Part shown: piece after piece, positions 1 through 16,365 of the stretch
Layout: each line of letters begins with the position of its first letter
How positions within the stretch are numbered: position 1 is the stretch's first letter
Assembly: GCA_030544235.1 (NCBI GenBank)
Contig: CM060465.1
Location: forward strand, 8,487,001-8,551,000
Direction of reading: 5' to 3'
Length of the DNA stretch: 64,000 nt
Source of the DNA: Lepturacanthus savala
Taxonomy: Eukaryota > Chordata > Actinopteri > Scombriformes > Trichiuridae
Notes under the pieces: model-generated
Database searches by the model: none
Told to the model about the DNA's origin: nothing
The model's input: the letters and a program-made list of their open reading frames with translations, nothing else
Made by a program: the position numbers and the translations under genes

Positions 1-2989
1 GCATGTTCATCCGTCGCTTGTCAGTCAAGGGCATCAACGCCTCAGTGTGTTCACACACCCACCCACCCACCACCGCTCCCTGGTGTACGCACAAGTAGGA
101 GAAGCAGCATGTGTTCCAAAAAAGGAAATTAATAAGTGTGATACCATGATAAATGCACTTGTGCTGGTTTCACCACTAAAGCTGCAACTAATTCAAACGT
201 TGCTTTATCTGGAGTTTCCCCGCTCGGCTTAATTAAGAAAAGTAGCTGATGTAAACTCAAAAAAATAAATAAATAATAAACCTTTGAGAAGCATTAATGT
301 TTATTTATAGTATTTAACAAAAGTGAACAGATCTGTGTCTGCTTACTGTCTTGAAAGGTTCCCACACTGTGTTTCTGTTGCATGATTATTTGTTATACAA
401 TTGCATAAAGGGGGTTTTAGTTTATAATTAAAGATACAGACAAGCCTTTTTTTTCATTAAATTCAGTATTTAATTTCTGCAACATTAGATTATCATAGCC
501 TCTGAAAATGAATTTTAAGATAAACCTGTCCTTTCAACATAAAATATTGAATTTGTGCTTCAGTTAAATGTAACATTTGTGGTGCATTTTTGCATTTTAC
601 ATTCTTATCTGCAATGATGTACTATTTACTTCTATTTATTTTCTTATAGGATTCTTATTGAAACCATAAACGCTGAAAATGAGTGCAAACAGATAATGGA
701 TGAACACAGAGAAGCACACAGGAAATGATATGTCATATAAGTGACAGCTATAAACTCTATAGAAAGAAACCAATCTACAACCTCTAGAAGTCCAACACAG
801 CTTAGCGGCAGCAGCCTTTAATAGCAACATTTGTCCGGATCAACGTCACTGTCTTGTCTCATTCTGGTTCCTTCTGGTTCTATAAACATCTTCCACCTCT
901 AATGACGATAGCTGCGTCAGTTTAGAACAAGTATTTACAAGAGCTTTCTACTTAACTGGGTAAAATTTCTACTGTGCCACAGTGGAAAAAGTAGGCTGTC
1001 CAAAAATAGAGAGCTCCTTGTATTCCCCTTTTGATTACCAAGCTCCATTTATGAGCAGCACTGAAAGCTCTCACAGACAGTCACAGACAACCAAGTTAAT
1101 ATAATAAGAATTTCTGAGCTGTCAACAGCATAAGTTTTTTTCCTTATGCTTCAAGAAAATGTTGCCAGATCCATAATGGTGATACAGAGCTGAGATGGTG
1201 TAATGTCAGCACAAAAAAACTCTCATGCAAATTAATTTATTGCTTGATCTGTCTTTCTTGAAGCCTTTAAAATGCTGTGATGGACATATCAATACTCAGG
1301 GGGATACAAATAAAAAGTCTTGCGTTACTTAAGTCAGGATTTTTGATCTCTAGTCTGAAAGCTATGACTCTTGGTAAAAGTAGAGACTAAGAGGTGACTG
1401 GTGAAAAACAACAGGTCAATACCCACACTAATACGTATGACTCATTGATTGATTATTTGTCGCAATAGATGAATAGTAAATTACCTATTGATGAAGAGAT
1501 TTGGCCTGTGGCACCTTAAAATAAAGGAAAGTCTACACGAGACCCCCAGTCAACTTTTGCATTGTTAATCATTTAAGTAAGAGATTATTGTCTTGGTTCA
1601 TCAGTTATTCATTTTGGCCACAAAATGCCAGGCTGTAGTTTGAAATAAGAATCTGTTCTGAATTGACCTGCCTAGTTAAATAAAAGAGAAAAAAATGACA
1701 GAAAATAGTGAAAAAATATCTGTTCAAATATCAAATTGTGTCTGATTAACTGCCCAAAACCCAAATATATTCAGTTAATCATCATGTTCTACATAAAACA
1801 TAAAAATCATCACACCTGAGAAGAAAAAAAGAAGAAAAAACGTAAAAAAAAAAAAATCAAAAATCTTCTTAAATAATTTAATTATCCGTATAGTTTCTCA
1901 TTAATTTTCTGTAGATCAACTAATTGATTAGTCCACTAACTTTGCAGCCACAGAAAGAGGATTTATTTTGTTTTGTTTGAATAACCTTGGGGACATGAAA
2001 TCTACTAATCCATAAGCAAAATATTTTTTTAATCACAATATCATGTATTGTGTGTTTTTTCTGTACTATATCCTGTCCAATCATCTCACAACCACTTTGA
2101 TTAATCCAGCAACCCACTGTGGGGGTCCTGACCCCCAGACTGGGATCTAAACCAGTGACAATGCCTAATCAGATGTCCAAAATTATTACAGATGTAAAAT
2201 TTTCTGTTATACACTTTTCTTATTCTACCTTTAAACTTTGTCATTCTGATAAAAAATGTCATTTGTTTCATTAAGAAAAGTAGAAATCTAACCTGTTGTA
2301 TTGCAAACAAAAGGTTCTCTGATAACCTCTGATGTGTCTTGAGGCCTCAGAGGCTTTTATGTGCTTCTCGCTGCATGGAGTGACTGAATGAGGCCAGTAA
2401 ATTGATGCTGCAGGTAGAAGGAAATAGGAAGCTGCTGATTGACAGAGTGGAGATGTGACATCACCCCAGAGGGCTGACGGGAGTGCAGGTGAATGTTGTT
2501 CCAGACAGTTCCAACCTTGTCGGTCAAATAGAGAATAGAGCTTTGGCCCTGGAGCACCTCCATCAAAAGGAGGGCAAGTGGAGGAAAAGCACTCAGTGTC
2601 ATCAAAAATACCTTCAGCTACTGCTCCACTTTCTTGCTAACATCATTGTCACAGACTGCAGGGTATGGGCGTACGGGATGTGGTGTGTGTAATGAATGGG
2701 CTGAACGCTTCAACAACAGCTTCTTTTATTTTTTCCCTAAACCAGCACTTGTGATATATACATACATTCATTCAACAAGTGAGCATTCTTGTTCAGTTCA
2801 AATACTTCCGTGTGTGCATTCTGCCACATCATTATAAATTGTTTACTGTGAAGCAGCTGCAGGCAACCAATGTACAAGCAATACAGCTTTTGTTGGTCTT
2901 CACTATTCATTCATTATTGTTATTATTATTTATTATTATTTCATTCATTACTATTCATTGCACTAGATAATGAAAATCTTTGAGGGTTT
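1..2989. other. frmd5 intron: AT-rich, no gene
   Basis: No exon or RNA gene seen. About 1,866-1,945 (GATCAACTAATTGATTAGTC) resembles the terminal part of the family B element but is too short to call firmly. About 2,900-2,950 is a TTATT-rich simple stretch. Confidence 0.5.
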
Positions 2990-4047
2990 TTTTCATTGTT
3001 TTTTTTTTTCATTTTTTTCAAAAAAACTGCATCCTCCAGTCTAAAAGTGAAAGTATGCAATTCTGAATAGGAGTCACTTTTACAAGTGAGTATTACACTT
3101 GTAAAAGTTATTATTAGAAGTATTACACTTCCTGGTTTACTTTAAAGGCCAGGGACAAATATGCATCTGCCTCCTGAATCAAAACCCACATGCATGAACC
3201 ACAGAGAGAGTAGCGAGGATGGCTCATCTCAGCCTCCGTGCCCTTTTCAGGATGGACAGCACGCATAGGGAAATCAAAAAAGCAGACGTATACACGCCAG
3301 CGGGTGGAGCGCTGCACAAACCGGTAAACTGTGGCGAGGAAAAAGGCTGGGTCACTTCACAGCGAGCAGCCAAGAGGAACAGATTGCTTCTGCTCTGCAC
3401 GATCACAGTAGGGACGGGCCTGAAAGGGGTCTTTGTTTGCCCCGGGGGAAGCTAGAATGGCATGGCTTGGCTGCACAGGGTGGCATGTGCTCTGGTGGGA
3501 CTGGGACCTAGGGGTGGAGTGGGAGGCTGCGCTTTATTTGCTGCAGGCCCTTTTCCCCGCTGTCTTTCCGACATCTACTCAGTCATGCAGCTCTGGGAGC
3601 GATGATGTCATCTAGAGCTGCAGGCGCTGGGCGGCCTCCCTGGTGGGTCTTGCTAAAATAATACTCAACACAAAGTCTGGGATTTAAAGAAAGGTTTGAA
3701 TATTCCTGTAATTCTGTGATCCTATTGCTGTGAGTCTGATAGAAATGTTTGAAACACAAAGCCTTTCCACGGTTAAACAAATTTGTCAAGTCATCCTTAC
3801 TGTCTATTTGTGATGTATCGGTGGTGCGCTCACATGCATAAACATTTTCCCTTAAATCCCAGTGGAGGATGGCCAGGAAACCAATTAGTCAATGCCAATC
3901 ACAAAAAATTAACTCTTATATATGAAAACAAATCATTCCATCTGTTCCCAGTAATTCTATATTGATTCTAAGTTGTCTTTATTGTACTGTTAAAAATCCC
4001 ATACCCCTAACAAGATATATTTGGGGTTTTAAGGACCAAAAATCCAC
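2990..4047. other. frmd5 intron: GC-richer patch at 3,190-3,660
   Basis: This stretch is more GC- and CpG-rich than its surroundings and has overlapping open frames on both strands, none of which resembles a known protein. It could be a conserved or regulatory block; nothing more is supported. Confidence 0.3.
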
Positions 4048-4842
4048 TCCATATCATTTTGCATCTCCTATCTCAAGCTTCTCTCTAGGGTATAAAAACA
4101 GGTCGTTTTGTTTCAGGTTCATTAATATTAATGAGTCTCTCCTGATTGGCTGATTTGAATGTCTGTGAATGGAGGGGTGGGCGGTGATAGATCACAACCG
4201 TCTTGACAGTTTCAAGGCACAGTTTCTAACAAGCCCTTTAGATGCTACAACCAAAATTTGAAGTCGCTGTTGGCAATTTCCTAGGACTAGTTCGCCAAAG
4301 TACAATGCCTGCAAACAGCGATTTCTGCAACTTTTGGCGATGTTCGATTCAAGATAGTGGACTTCCTGTTGGAGTTAGGCTATCGGTACCCGGGGTCTTT
4401 TTTGTCCGTCTTGACCTGATACATGTCTGTGCCGAATTTCGTTCCTCTATGTGAAACTATATGGTGAGGGTGTTCTTTTGAAAAATGTTAGGTGGCGCTA
4501 TAGAGCCATTTTGCCACGCCCATATTCAAATCCTATAAAATACGTAAATTTTCACCAGGCCCGATGCAGCTGCCAAATTTGGTGAGTTTTCATGTATGTT
4601 CAGGCCCCCAAAAAGGCAGTTGATTACGCGGAAAAAATCTGAAGTGTCAAACGAAGAACAATAGGGCCTCGCGTACCCCGACTGCCTAGCAGTCGCCGCT
4701 CGGGCCCTAAATATGGGCAGTGTGCATTTCTCTGTGAGTTGAGCATTTTAAAACATGGGACAATGTTTATACAACACATAGACCTTCTTATAATCAAAAG
4801 GCAATTAAACTCATGTTCTACAATATGGGACCATTACCGGGC
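4048..4842 (+). repeat. Short interspersed element, family A copy 1 (interrupted)
   Basis: This copy shares TCTCTCCTGATTGGCTGATTTGAATG and the end CTTATAATCAAAAGGCAATT with copies at 24,468, 38,395 and 60,360. It is split by an unrelated element at 4,230-4,707: the left half ends ...CACAGTTTCTAA and the right half resumes ATATGGGCAGTGTGC, as in the unbroken copy at 38,395. Confidence 0.7.
4230..4707 (+). mobile_element. Element nested inside the family A copy
   Basis: About 478 bp interrupt the family A repeat and are flanked by TAA on each side (4,227-4,229 and 4,708-4,710), a possible 3-bp target duplication. The element contains GGTGGCGCTATAGAGCCATT, CAGGCCCCCAAAAAGGC and ends CGCTCGGGCCC, features I associate with a widespread teleost repeat. 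No coding capacity was seen. Confidence 0.6.
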
Positions 4843-6184
4843 AAATAATTACACTTCTACAGATAATGGCAGGAGGGAGTACTGAGCTGGAGATGATTTT
4901 TGCATTGTTGGGTTTGGGAGAGAACATCCATCACTTCATAATAAAGCAAAACAGTGTCTCAGTATTATCGCCACCTTCTTCACCCACTGAGCAGCAGCAG
5001 CAGCAGAGTTTTAGATGGATGAGCCGTTAGTATAAGCCCATAAAACGAGAACCTCCCTAGTCAGCAAAGAAAAACTGCAACTGGGAAGTATGCTGATATA
5101 TTTGTCAGCACACCCGAATTTACGGCTCTGAGGTCATTCAGACTGCCCACTATAAAGTGACAATGATAATGGCAGGAAAATTCACTGGAACTATAAAAAC
5201 CTAAACTGCTTCAAATCATTTTGCTGACGCACGTGATGGAGGTTTTGGAATTTTGCAACTGGTACAGACAGTAAAATCAGCTGTAAAGAGATGCAACTTA
5301 AAAAGGGAATAGAAAAAGAATCTGTATTTGTTCACATTTATTTTTACATTCATCCTGTAACAGGGATAACAACTGATTAAAAGGGCCATCTGAAGAAACC
5401 AGACACGAGGGACAAATTTAAACTAGCAGCAGCATCCGCTTCATAGAGTGGTTGCTGTATTTCATCTGGAAGAATATGGGGCCTGGGTCAATATTCAAAA
5501 GTGAAAAGAGCTGAGTTGCTTTCACCACACTGAAACAAAAACAGCCATTAAATCAGTTTTAATCCTGCCAAACAAGGCTTTTTTACTCTCCCTAATTAAT
5601 AAATACTTGTAATCAAACTGAAATCCCTGTTCTGGGATGAATGAGAGGGGCATAAAACCACACATCCAATTTCACAACTTGAATTCAATTGACAAAAAGG
5701 AGACAGACCACATCAGTACAGCTGTAAACGAGGCTTAGGTCAGTTTTTGCTATTTCCACATATTGAGATATTTCCACCATATGTTTTTTTTTCACAGTGG
5801 CAACCTACTGTTTTTTATTTTGTTTAAAGGTTTGCAGTCTGTGAGTTTGTCACTGGCAACTTTCAGTTCTTTTAAATCAAGGCTGAAGAGAAAATAACTG
5901 AAACGGTACATGTCCTTGGTGAAGTCTGAAACTGAAAGTCGACCTGGATGGAGCTACACACACACACATACACACAACCATCTGTAACTAGCTGTCAAGA
6001 TGGTCTTTAGGATGATACATGGCCTACTTAAATACTAATATATTGCTGAAAGTGATTGTAAAACAATAACAATCAACATAATTCAATGACAGATGACTAT
6101 TCATTATTAGTTATTGCCATTTATCACCTTCATACGCTTTATAAATCTCAGGATATGTTCCTCATAACAAGTGTCTGCACCTCA

Positions 6185-6340
6185 AAAGGTGAGTTAGGTT
6201 GGTCATTAATTACACGGTTGGTGGTTTGATCCCTGCTCACATGCTCACATGTCCTTGAGCAAGACAATTAACCCCAAGTCAATCCCAACGTGGGTGTGAA
6301 AGTTACTTTGAATAAAAAGGAAGTGACACAATGTTCTTGT
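6185..6340 (+). repeat. SINE-like fragment
   Basis: Contains TGGTGGTTTGATCCCTGCTC (B-box-like) followed by TGTCCTTGAGCAAGACAATT and AACCCCAA, a pattern seen in tRNA-derived fish SINEs. The head is eroded. Confidence 0.5.
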
Positions 6341-7724
6341 CGTGACAATGATGGAGATTATGGTGTCCGTTCTTGATTCATGAACAAGCAATGTCATGAC
6401 GCAATACATGAAGGTTAACATGTTCCCTTGAGAGAACCATAACCTTGACTTAAGCACAATAGAAAAAACCCTTTAAGGAGAAATTCCTCTAAACACAGCC
6501 GTAGGGCTCCCAGAGAGAACTGGATATCTCCTGCAAACCACCCGCCTTGAGCCCAAAATGAGCTGATCTCATTACCACCATGTAATCAGCCTTTTTAATG
6601 ATCAGGACCGCCTTTCAGCCTCCCTCGGATCACGTCATCCATCTGCTCCACTGGGATTCAGTCCTACTCTCCTAGCCCTGAGCCCACTGGAGCACCAGTG
6701 CCGGATTAGTAGAATGTGCTGCACCCTTCAGGCACTAATTACTGTACCAGATCAAGTGGATCATCATCTGCAGGCCATGTTGCTCACTGTGGAGTGCCGC
6801 CACTTGCTGTTGTTTTTCAGTCTTTACTGGCATGCAGAATTTGTAAATACAGGAAGAAGAGACTGCAGTTTTGTTTGGCCAAACTGAAAATCTCGGGGTT
6901 AATAGACCTGATACCTACAATTAGAAAACTACATTTTAGAATAAACATGACCTAATCATTAAATCATGAATCTCTGTTACAATAAAGGAATAATCAGTAC
7001 ACTTGAGGGGAGCGGGGGAAATGCACCATGAGGTGAGACGTAGCTGGGAGCAGAGAGAGATTGGGAACACATTACACACCATACCTGATGAGCAGTTGCC
7101 ATGGTGACGAGGTGACACAGCATCCCAGAACTCCAAGGATATAGAAATGTCATTTTTCTTTGGCTGCCACCCAGGAACATTAAAGATATATGACAACACA
7201 AATTATAACACGAGAGCAATGGTCAATCAATTTCTCTCACAATCATACATGTGAATGTAAATGCATTTCGGATCAAAAAATCAAGAAACTCATCATTTCT
7301 ATATAATATTTCTTTCCTTAAAGCTCTAGTGTGTAATATTTGTCTCCCCCTTCTGGCAGTGAGAGTAATCAGTAAAACACTATTACCCTGTGATGAAGTC
7401 CTACAAAAGTTGTTGACAGGGTCATGTGTCCCGGCCCCACTAGGGGTGTTGGGGAGCATCCTGCACCCCCTGCAACTATAGTATAAACCCCTGCAATCAA
7501 TTATACTTACAATAATTACTCTAATAAACAGGTAAATCAAGCAGGCCAAAAATAATTTTCAGTGGCCAACAATTGTCCCAAGAGAAGTGAAGGGTTTTTA
7601 TTGTTTTCAATAATATTATGAAAATCACAGCTTAATTTGATAATTAGCACACAGAGGTAGCATTAGCTTAGCATCTAGCTATAGTTTTGTGCAAATAATG
7701 TCATTATAACCATGATTGACTGGT

Positions 7725-7840
7725 GACCTGTCTGGGGTGTATCCCTGCATTTTGCCAGAAGTACGCTGGGTTTGGCTCCAGCAGACCCCCTTGACCCTAG
7801 TGAGGAATAAGCAGGTACAGAAAATGGATGAATGAATTAA
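7725..7840 (+). repeat. SINE/LINE tail fragment
   Basis: GGTGACCTGTCTGGGGTGTA, GGCTCCAGCAGACCCCCTTG and GGAATAAGCAGGTACAGAAA match the tail of the SINE at 32,455-32,705. The rest of the element is absent. Confidence 0.55.
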
Positions 7841-8475
7841 TGAATGAATGAATTAATTAATTAATATTGTCATTAAAGCACCAAACTACTACCATCAGTA
7901 TCAATCTAACAGTACCAGTATTAATCTAACATGAACACTTACACCAACATGGGGCTAAGGCTAATAACTCGTAAAATCTAAGCGATTGACTAATAAAGCA
8001 CCAATGATTATAGCAGGTAACAGGCTTGTAAAGCAGCTAATAAATGGGTATACCAAGGGAAATATTGATCCTTAGAAATCAGTATATGCAAACAGCACTG
8101 GGAAAACAGCATGTATACATGGACATGGCCCTGATCACACCACTGCTGTCTCTGCTGTAAAATGATGGCTTTTGATCCTTCTTGTAGAGTTATAGAGAAA
8201 AGCAACTGGACTTCTTAGTTTGCTGAAGACGTCCCATCCATGAAGCTTCTTCAGTTCTGGAGGATTCAATAAACTCAAAAGTCAACATGTTTTTCTCTAC
8301 AACTCTACAAGATAAAGATGACCTGAATGACTGAGAACCTTTGCAGATTTTGATCCATTCAGTCAATAACACAAATCAATGATTTTATCAGCAGAAATCT
8401 ATGGTGCACATTGCTCTGCCTATAGAGCATCAAGGGTTGGAATCACATGGTAACTAATGTAATGAACATTTGTTC

Positions 8476-8482
<7 letters not shown>

Positions 8483-8513
<31 letters not shown>
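8483..8513. repeat. Poly(A) tract, 31 bp
   Basis: Homopolymer A run followed by CACACA. It could mark the 3' end of an old retroposed sequence, but no element body was recognised on its left. Confidence 0.9.
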
Positions 8514-8514
<1 letters not shown>

Positions 8515-9779
8515 ACACTATAGCTCCCATATTAAAAGAAATATTTGCATAATGATGCCTGAGAAAAGCATGTTTCACACCATAGGGATTATTAATCCCA
8601 TACGACTGTACGACAGAAAGTAGGGCCACATCCTTGGACTGAATTCTAAAAGCGGAAAGTTTTTTTTCCATAATCCTCTCAGGCTAACGGTTACATAAAA
8701 CATCTTCATTGAGAGAAATAATCCACTACCATATATCAGAACAGGGCCACAGAGAAATAAACCTCCAGAGTGGGTTTCGTTTAAAACAGACTGGTTGCAG
8801 ATGGAAAGAAGTGCAGCTCCAAACATGGATTAGACCAGCACAGCTGTAACTGACAACTACCTCTCAATAGCTGTTAATGTTTAGGGATGAAAATCTACTT
8901 AATATGTGCGAGATGATAGCAGAGTTTGAAAAGTCTTCTATTTCCATTTAAAAAAAGAGAAATAGATATTAATCAGCTTCCGATATCACTCATATACTCT
9001 GAGAATTATATTTCAGCTGTGTTTCTGTGACCTTATTCTTTAAAAGGGATGTGAGGCATCCATCTGTCTTTTTCTGGTGATGACACACTGAAGGATTTGT
9101 GACCATGCTGAAATGATGTTATATTGTTTGTGCAGTTCCCCCTCTCTCTTTCTCTGAAAGCCTGCCCACTGTGACTCATCGGCCAATATCCTTGACAAAT
9201 GACCTTCAACGCCCAGACTCAGCAACAGCAGCGTGATTTACAAAGCACTACAGGATTGGCCTTTATTTCCTTCCGACTGTCATTCATCCCAATTATGTAG
9301 GACTCCAAACATTCATATACTCATGACTCACCTTCTGGACATAAGCTTCTGATGAAAGCTGTGGGTCTGTGCATTACAGAAATATAATTCTGCCTGACTC
9401 AATACAGTACTACAGGAAATGTGCAGAATGTGTGTCGTACTCCTGGTGCCAACGTCAACATCCAGTATCAGGGTTTTACACAGATGAGAGCTACTGTACT
9501 TACATGCTGTTAGATTTACACTCTTCACATTTGTGTTAAAATTAACAAATATTGATGTGATGAGGGAGAATGAAACCACAACTACCATCCACGAGTACAC
9601 GAGGAGGAAAAGTGGAGCAGTGCAATATGCCAAGCACTATCCTGAGGGACAAATGCAATGTGCAGTGTGTATATTGCTGCCAAAAATTGCCTGTTCCTGT
9701 TTGATCTGGGCCAAAGAAACACAGGGTTGAATACCTTGTGTAGTTTAGAGGAAAATGTTTTTGTAAGATGATCTGCTGT

Positions 9780-10520
9780 TCTAAGTACCGTAAATTCTGG
9801 ACTACAGGGTGCACCTGATTAAAAGCCCCATGTTCAAATTTAAGAAAGAAAATCAATTTAGTAATTGTACAAGCTGCACCGGATTTTAAGCTGCAGGCTC
9901 CTTCAAATTCACGTCCATTTCTTAGATTTTAAAAAATAAAACACTGTTATTCTTCTTAAGCTTTGTTCAGATATTTACCCAGAAGATATTACAGGTGAGA
10001 TTTTTAAACACTTTTTTATTTAATCCACTTAGTAACATAAACAAATGAATTACATACCTCCATATTGTAGGTGTTTTTTATAACGGTTTATGTTTGTATT
10101 GGAACACACAGCTACATTGTACGCTATGGGTTGCTGATGTTTTTTTACTCAACACTGAATAAACAGTATTCCAGATTCTTCTAATACCTTTTAACTTAAT
10201 AACTTAACTTATAACATAAATGTATAACATATACCACATACAGCATCCTATCAGAAAAAGTCACTCATCACTCAATCACTCATCTCTTCTTCGTCTTTCT
10301 CCTCCTCCTTCTCTAAAACATCAAAGTCCTCTAATTCAGTGTCTGAATTAAACAGCCCCAGGATCTCATCACTTACTACAGTCTCCTCGTTCTCGATGTC
10401 ACTTGACTGCACGCGGTCTTCTTCATCACGCAGCAGCCCGGCCTTTCTAAATCCGTTGGTGATGGTTGATATTTTGAATAAGCTGCACCACAGTATCAAT
10501 GCTTTAGGAGGCAAGATGTC
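9780..10520 (-). mobile_element. Fragment of a pogo/Tigger-like DNA transposon
   Basis: Near 9,785 the sequence GTACCGTAAATTCTGGACTA resembles the end of a common fish element. At 10,514-10,272 on the minus strand an 80-residue frame contains STITNGFRKAGLL followed by an acidic tail (EKEEEKDEEE), as seen at the C-terminus of DDE_1-type (Tigger/jerky) transposases. The upstream catalytic part is missing. The family call is tentative. Confidence 0.5.
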
Positions 10521-13351
<2,831 letters not shown>

Positions 13352-14282
13352 AGGCCACCGGATACCTGTTTATTTCTGTATTGACTGGACTTATCCACGC
13401 CTATTTGCATTCCAATTAGGATGAGTCCCATTGTAACGCACTGGCAGTCATGGCGCAGCACAGGAAAATTAGCTCTATTTGCCATAAAGATTTACAGCAT
13501 TGCCTCATAATGATTACACCATTATCAGGCCTGTAATTGAAAATTATGAAAAAACATTCTCAACAAATATTATGAAAACAGAAACAAATGGGAAGATGAG
13601 TGAAGATTTCTGTATGGTCTTCTTACCATTTCTCATACTGTACGACATAAAACGCTGTTGAAATGGCTCTTCCAAAGCAAAGAGGCCTGGGGCCAGCAAT
13701 CACTCTTCCCTTCTGAATGAGTTGGGAGACTGACATGCTGTGTAGCTGTGCAAACAGCCCTTTATTCCCCTCAGTGGCACCTGTCTCCCACCCTGGGGAC
13801 AGTGGGGAGCTCCAGGAAGACCATTTATTGAGGAAAGCACCGCTGCTGAAACAGTCCCCTCCAGGCTGCTATTCTGCGACCATATGGCACACCTCTGTCT
13901 GTATGCTCAGCAGCGACAAAGACACCAAGCTGCCGCCAAGGCTAAAATAATTTCCTTTCCTTTTTTCCAAATTCTGTTGATTTTCAGTGGAGCCACAGCT
14001 TGTATCATAGGCAAACAGTACGCAATGTGGAAAAATAAGGTGACAGAATGTGTTTGGTTATATGGCTCTCAAACTCAGCCTCTTTGCCACTTTACCATAA
14101 ATTGGAAAGTATTGTAATGTATTATGTATCACAATAAAAATCCAACATTTAGTGCCTGTTTTTAGTGAGAAGAATTTATTGATTTTTTTTTCATGTAAAT
14201 GCCACAAGCTAGTTTTTTAGAGGCTTTCAGAAATTTGACTTTCACACTGGTGGGCAAAATCTTTTTTTATTTTTTCATGATG

Positions 14283-14600
14283 ATTAAGGCTGTCCAATTA
14301 ATTGAATTTTGATGACGATTTCGATTTGCATTTCTTTGAGAAAGAAAGCGAATGAAATTGCAGAGGGAGGGCAGAGTCGTTTGGTTGAAAAAAAGGGTCG
14401 GAAAAGTTCTCTTATATGGAAACACTTCAGGTTCTGAATCTTGGCAACACAACAAATCTGTTTAACATCTCAAACGAAAGCCTTAATTCCCTCATGCTGA
14501 ATAAATGCATTGTGTAATTCAAAATAATTATTTGAATAATTTTCAATATTGATCAAAATAATCGTAATATAGAATTTTTCCATAATCGAGCAGCCGTAGT
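14283..14600. repeat. Inverted-repeat element (MITE), hAT-like
   Basis: The left end AAGGCTGTCCAATTAAT and the inward-read right end TACGGCTGCTCGATTAT form an imperfect terminal inverted repeat around about 310 bp of AT-rich non-coding DNA. The ends resemble a common teleost family. A target duplication could not be fixed. Confidence 0.5.
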
Positions 14601-14804
14601 GATGTTTGCATTTCTTGTCACAAATATAGAGGAAAAAATGCTATCACATGTTTTAAGAACCGAAGAAATTTTCAGTAAATAAATAAAACGATACAAGAAG
14701 ATATCTCATTCTTATTGTTGTCTAAATATTTACAATAATAACAAATGCAACTTTGCAGTTCAATTAATATAAGGATTAATCAAGAATTACAGATAATAAG
14801 ATCC

Positions 14805-14965
14805 ATTTCACTGAAGTGGGGATTTGAATAGCTTTTTGGTAAACAATGTCCCATGGTTCAGAACACTCAATGCAAACAGCCAAGACATCCATGATGTTGT
14901 GATGTCACAACTATACAGTCACTACTATTAGTTAGGGACATCAAAATGAAAATATATATAAAAAG
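14805..14965 (-). repeat. Short interspersed element, family A copy 5 (reverse, partial)
   Basis: The reverse complement reads GTGACTGTATAGTTGTGACA followed by CATCACAA, GGCTGTTTGC and CCATGGGACATTGTTTACC, matching the centre and right part of the other family A copies. Confidence 0.55.
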
Positions 14966-16297
14966 AAAAAAAAGAAAAGGGTATAATATGGGACCTTTAA
15001 TATAACTATTGTCCCTGAATGATCTTGATTTGATATTAGCTTTGAAACAGTCAAAATATAAGACACACAATAAAAGCAACGCTGTCTACTAACACTTCCC
15101 AGTTTTACATGAGAGAGGGCAGGGCGTAGCATTTGATGGCTCAGATAAAATCAGACGCTTTATTCAGTCAGTCATGACACAAACCCCCTCAGATGCACAA
15201 CTGTTAAACCCTAAACCCATGCCACCATTTGGCCTGAAAACCCATTTTACCCAAGACAGCAATGCAGATATTCAGTGCTTACACTGTTCCTAATGTGACT
15301 TCCTATGCAGATATGCAGAGAGTAGATTGTTCCTAAAAGTGAAAATAGTCTCTTTTTGTAACTTTACAAACATTGCTGGGTACAAAATGGTATTATCTGA
15401 ACCAAAGGTGCCTGTGAAGAGAACAGGGGAGGAGAGAAAAGAGAGAAGAAAAAGAGAGGAGAATAGAGAAGAGGAGAGCAGATGTGGACAGGGGAGAATC
15501 TCTCTTGGCTACTTGACTAATGTAGCCAGACACATAATGAACCAGTAATAATGAGAATATTTTTTAAACTCATTTCTGGGAGATGAGCACTGTTTGCCAA
15601 CTGCAAATCTCTTTGCAAATATATGAAATGTAACACTGGTGTTAATGCAACTATCACACAAACCATACAAATCCTTCTAAACAAGTCAGGTTTTCTTTGT
15701 CCCATATTATCATATCGGGTACAATCACAGTGTATTGTAATAATACTTTGAGATAATACCTCGAAAAGAAAAATAAAACTAAATCAACTCTATAATACAA
15801 GCTCATTGCTATTTAAAAAATATATTACTACAAAATAAAATGATTACATCACCAGAAACCTGCTGAAAATTAAATCATCCATGTGCAAAAAAGCAATCTT
15901 CTAATGCAACTGACGGTAAAATTTGTCTGTGACAGAAGCAGAACTTTATTATCCTTCAACTGATTTATTAAGAATAACTGTCAGCTACATTACAGACCAT
16001 AAATCTAGAAATCACTGGGGACGTCAGCCCATGTAGATACAGGACCGAGCCTTTCCAGCAGCAAGCATTAGAAAGCTGACACCTAAATTAAAGTATGATT
16101 TGCACTGGGAGAACCTTTACTCTCATTTTTTATGTTCAATGGATATATTTCATTACAACATTTTCATGGCAATAGCGACATCCAATGTTTTGTTTTGTAT
16201 GAAAACACATTTGCTGAATTAAACCGAAACCTGCAGTGGACAGCTGGCTTTGTGGCTGTGGCTTGTTGTGAATTTCCATCGGCCAGCCTCTTTGTGT

Positions 16298-16300
<3 letters not shown>

Positions 16301-16364
<64 letters not shown>
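16301..16364. repeat. (GT)n microsatellite, 64 bp
   Basis: Pure GT dinucleotide run. The Cys-Val and Thr-His repeat frames through it on the two strands are not genes. Confidence 0.98.

Positions 16365-16365
<1 letters not shown>

Larger units (their letters stand above)
4843..9779. other. frmd5 intron: mostly unannotated AT-rich DNA
   Basis: Apart from the SINE pieces (6,185-6,340 and 7,725-7,840) and a poly(A) run (8,483-8,513), nothing is recognised. The stretch 6,480-6,720 is compositionally complex and might be conserved non-coding sequence. Confidence 0.4.

Noticed and set aside
3219..3615. Possible exon in the GC-richer patch near 3.2-3.6 kb
   Set aside because: Open frames exist on both strands, but none matches a known domain and no consistent splice pair was found.
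10272..10514. A small acidic host protein
   Set aside because: The NGFRKAGLL block and acidic end look like the C-terminus of a Tigger-like transposase next to a matching element end.
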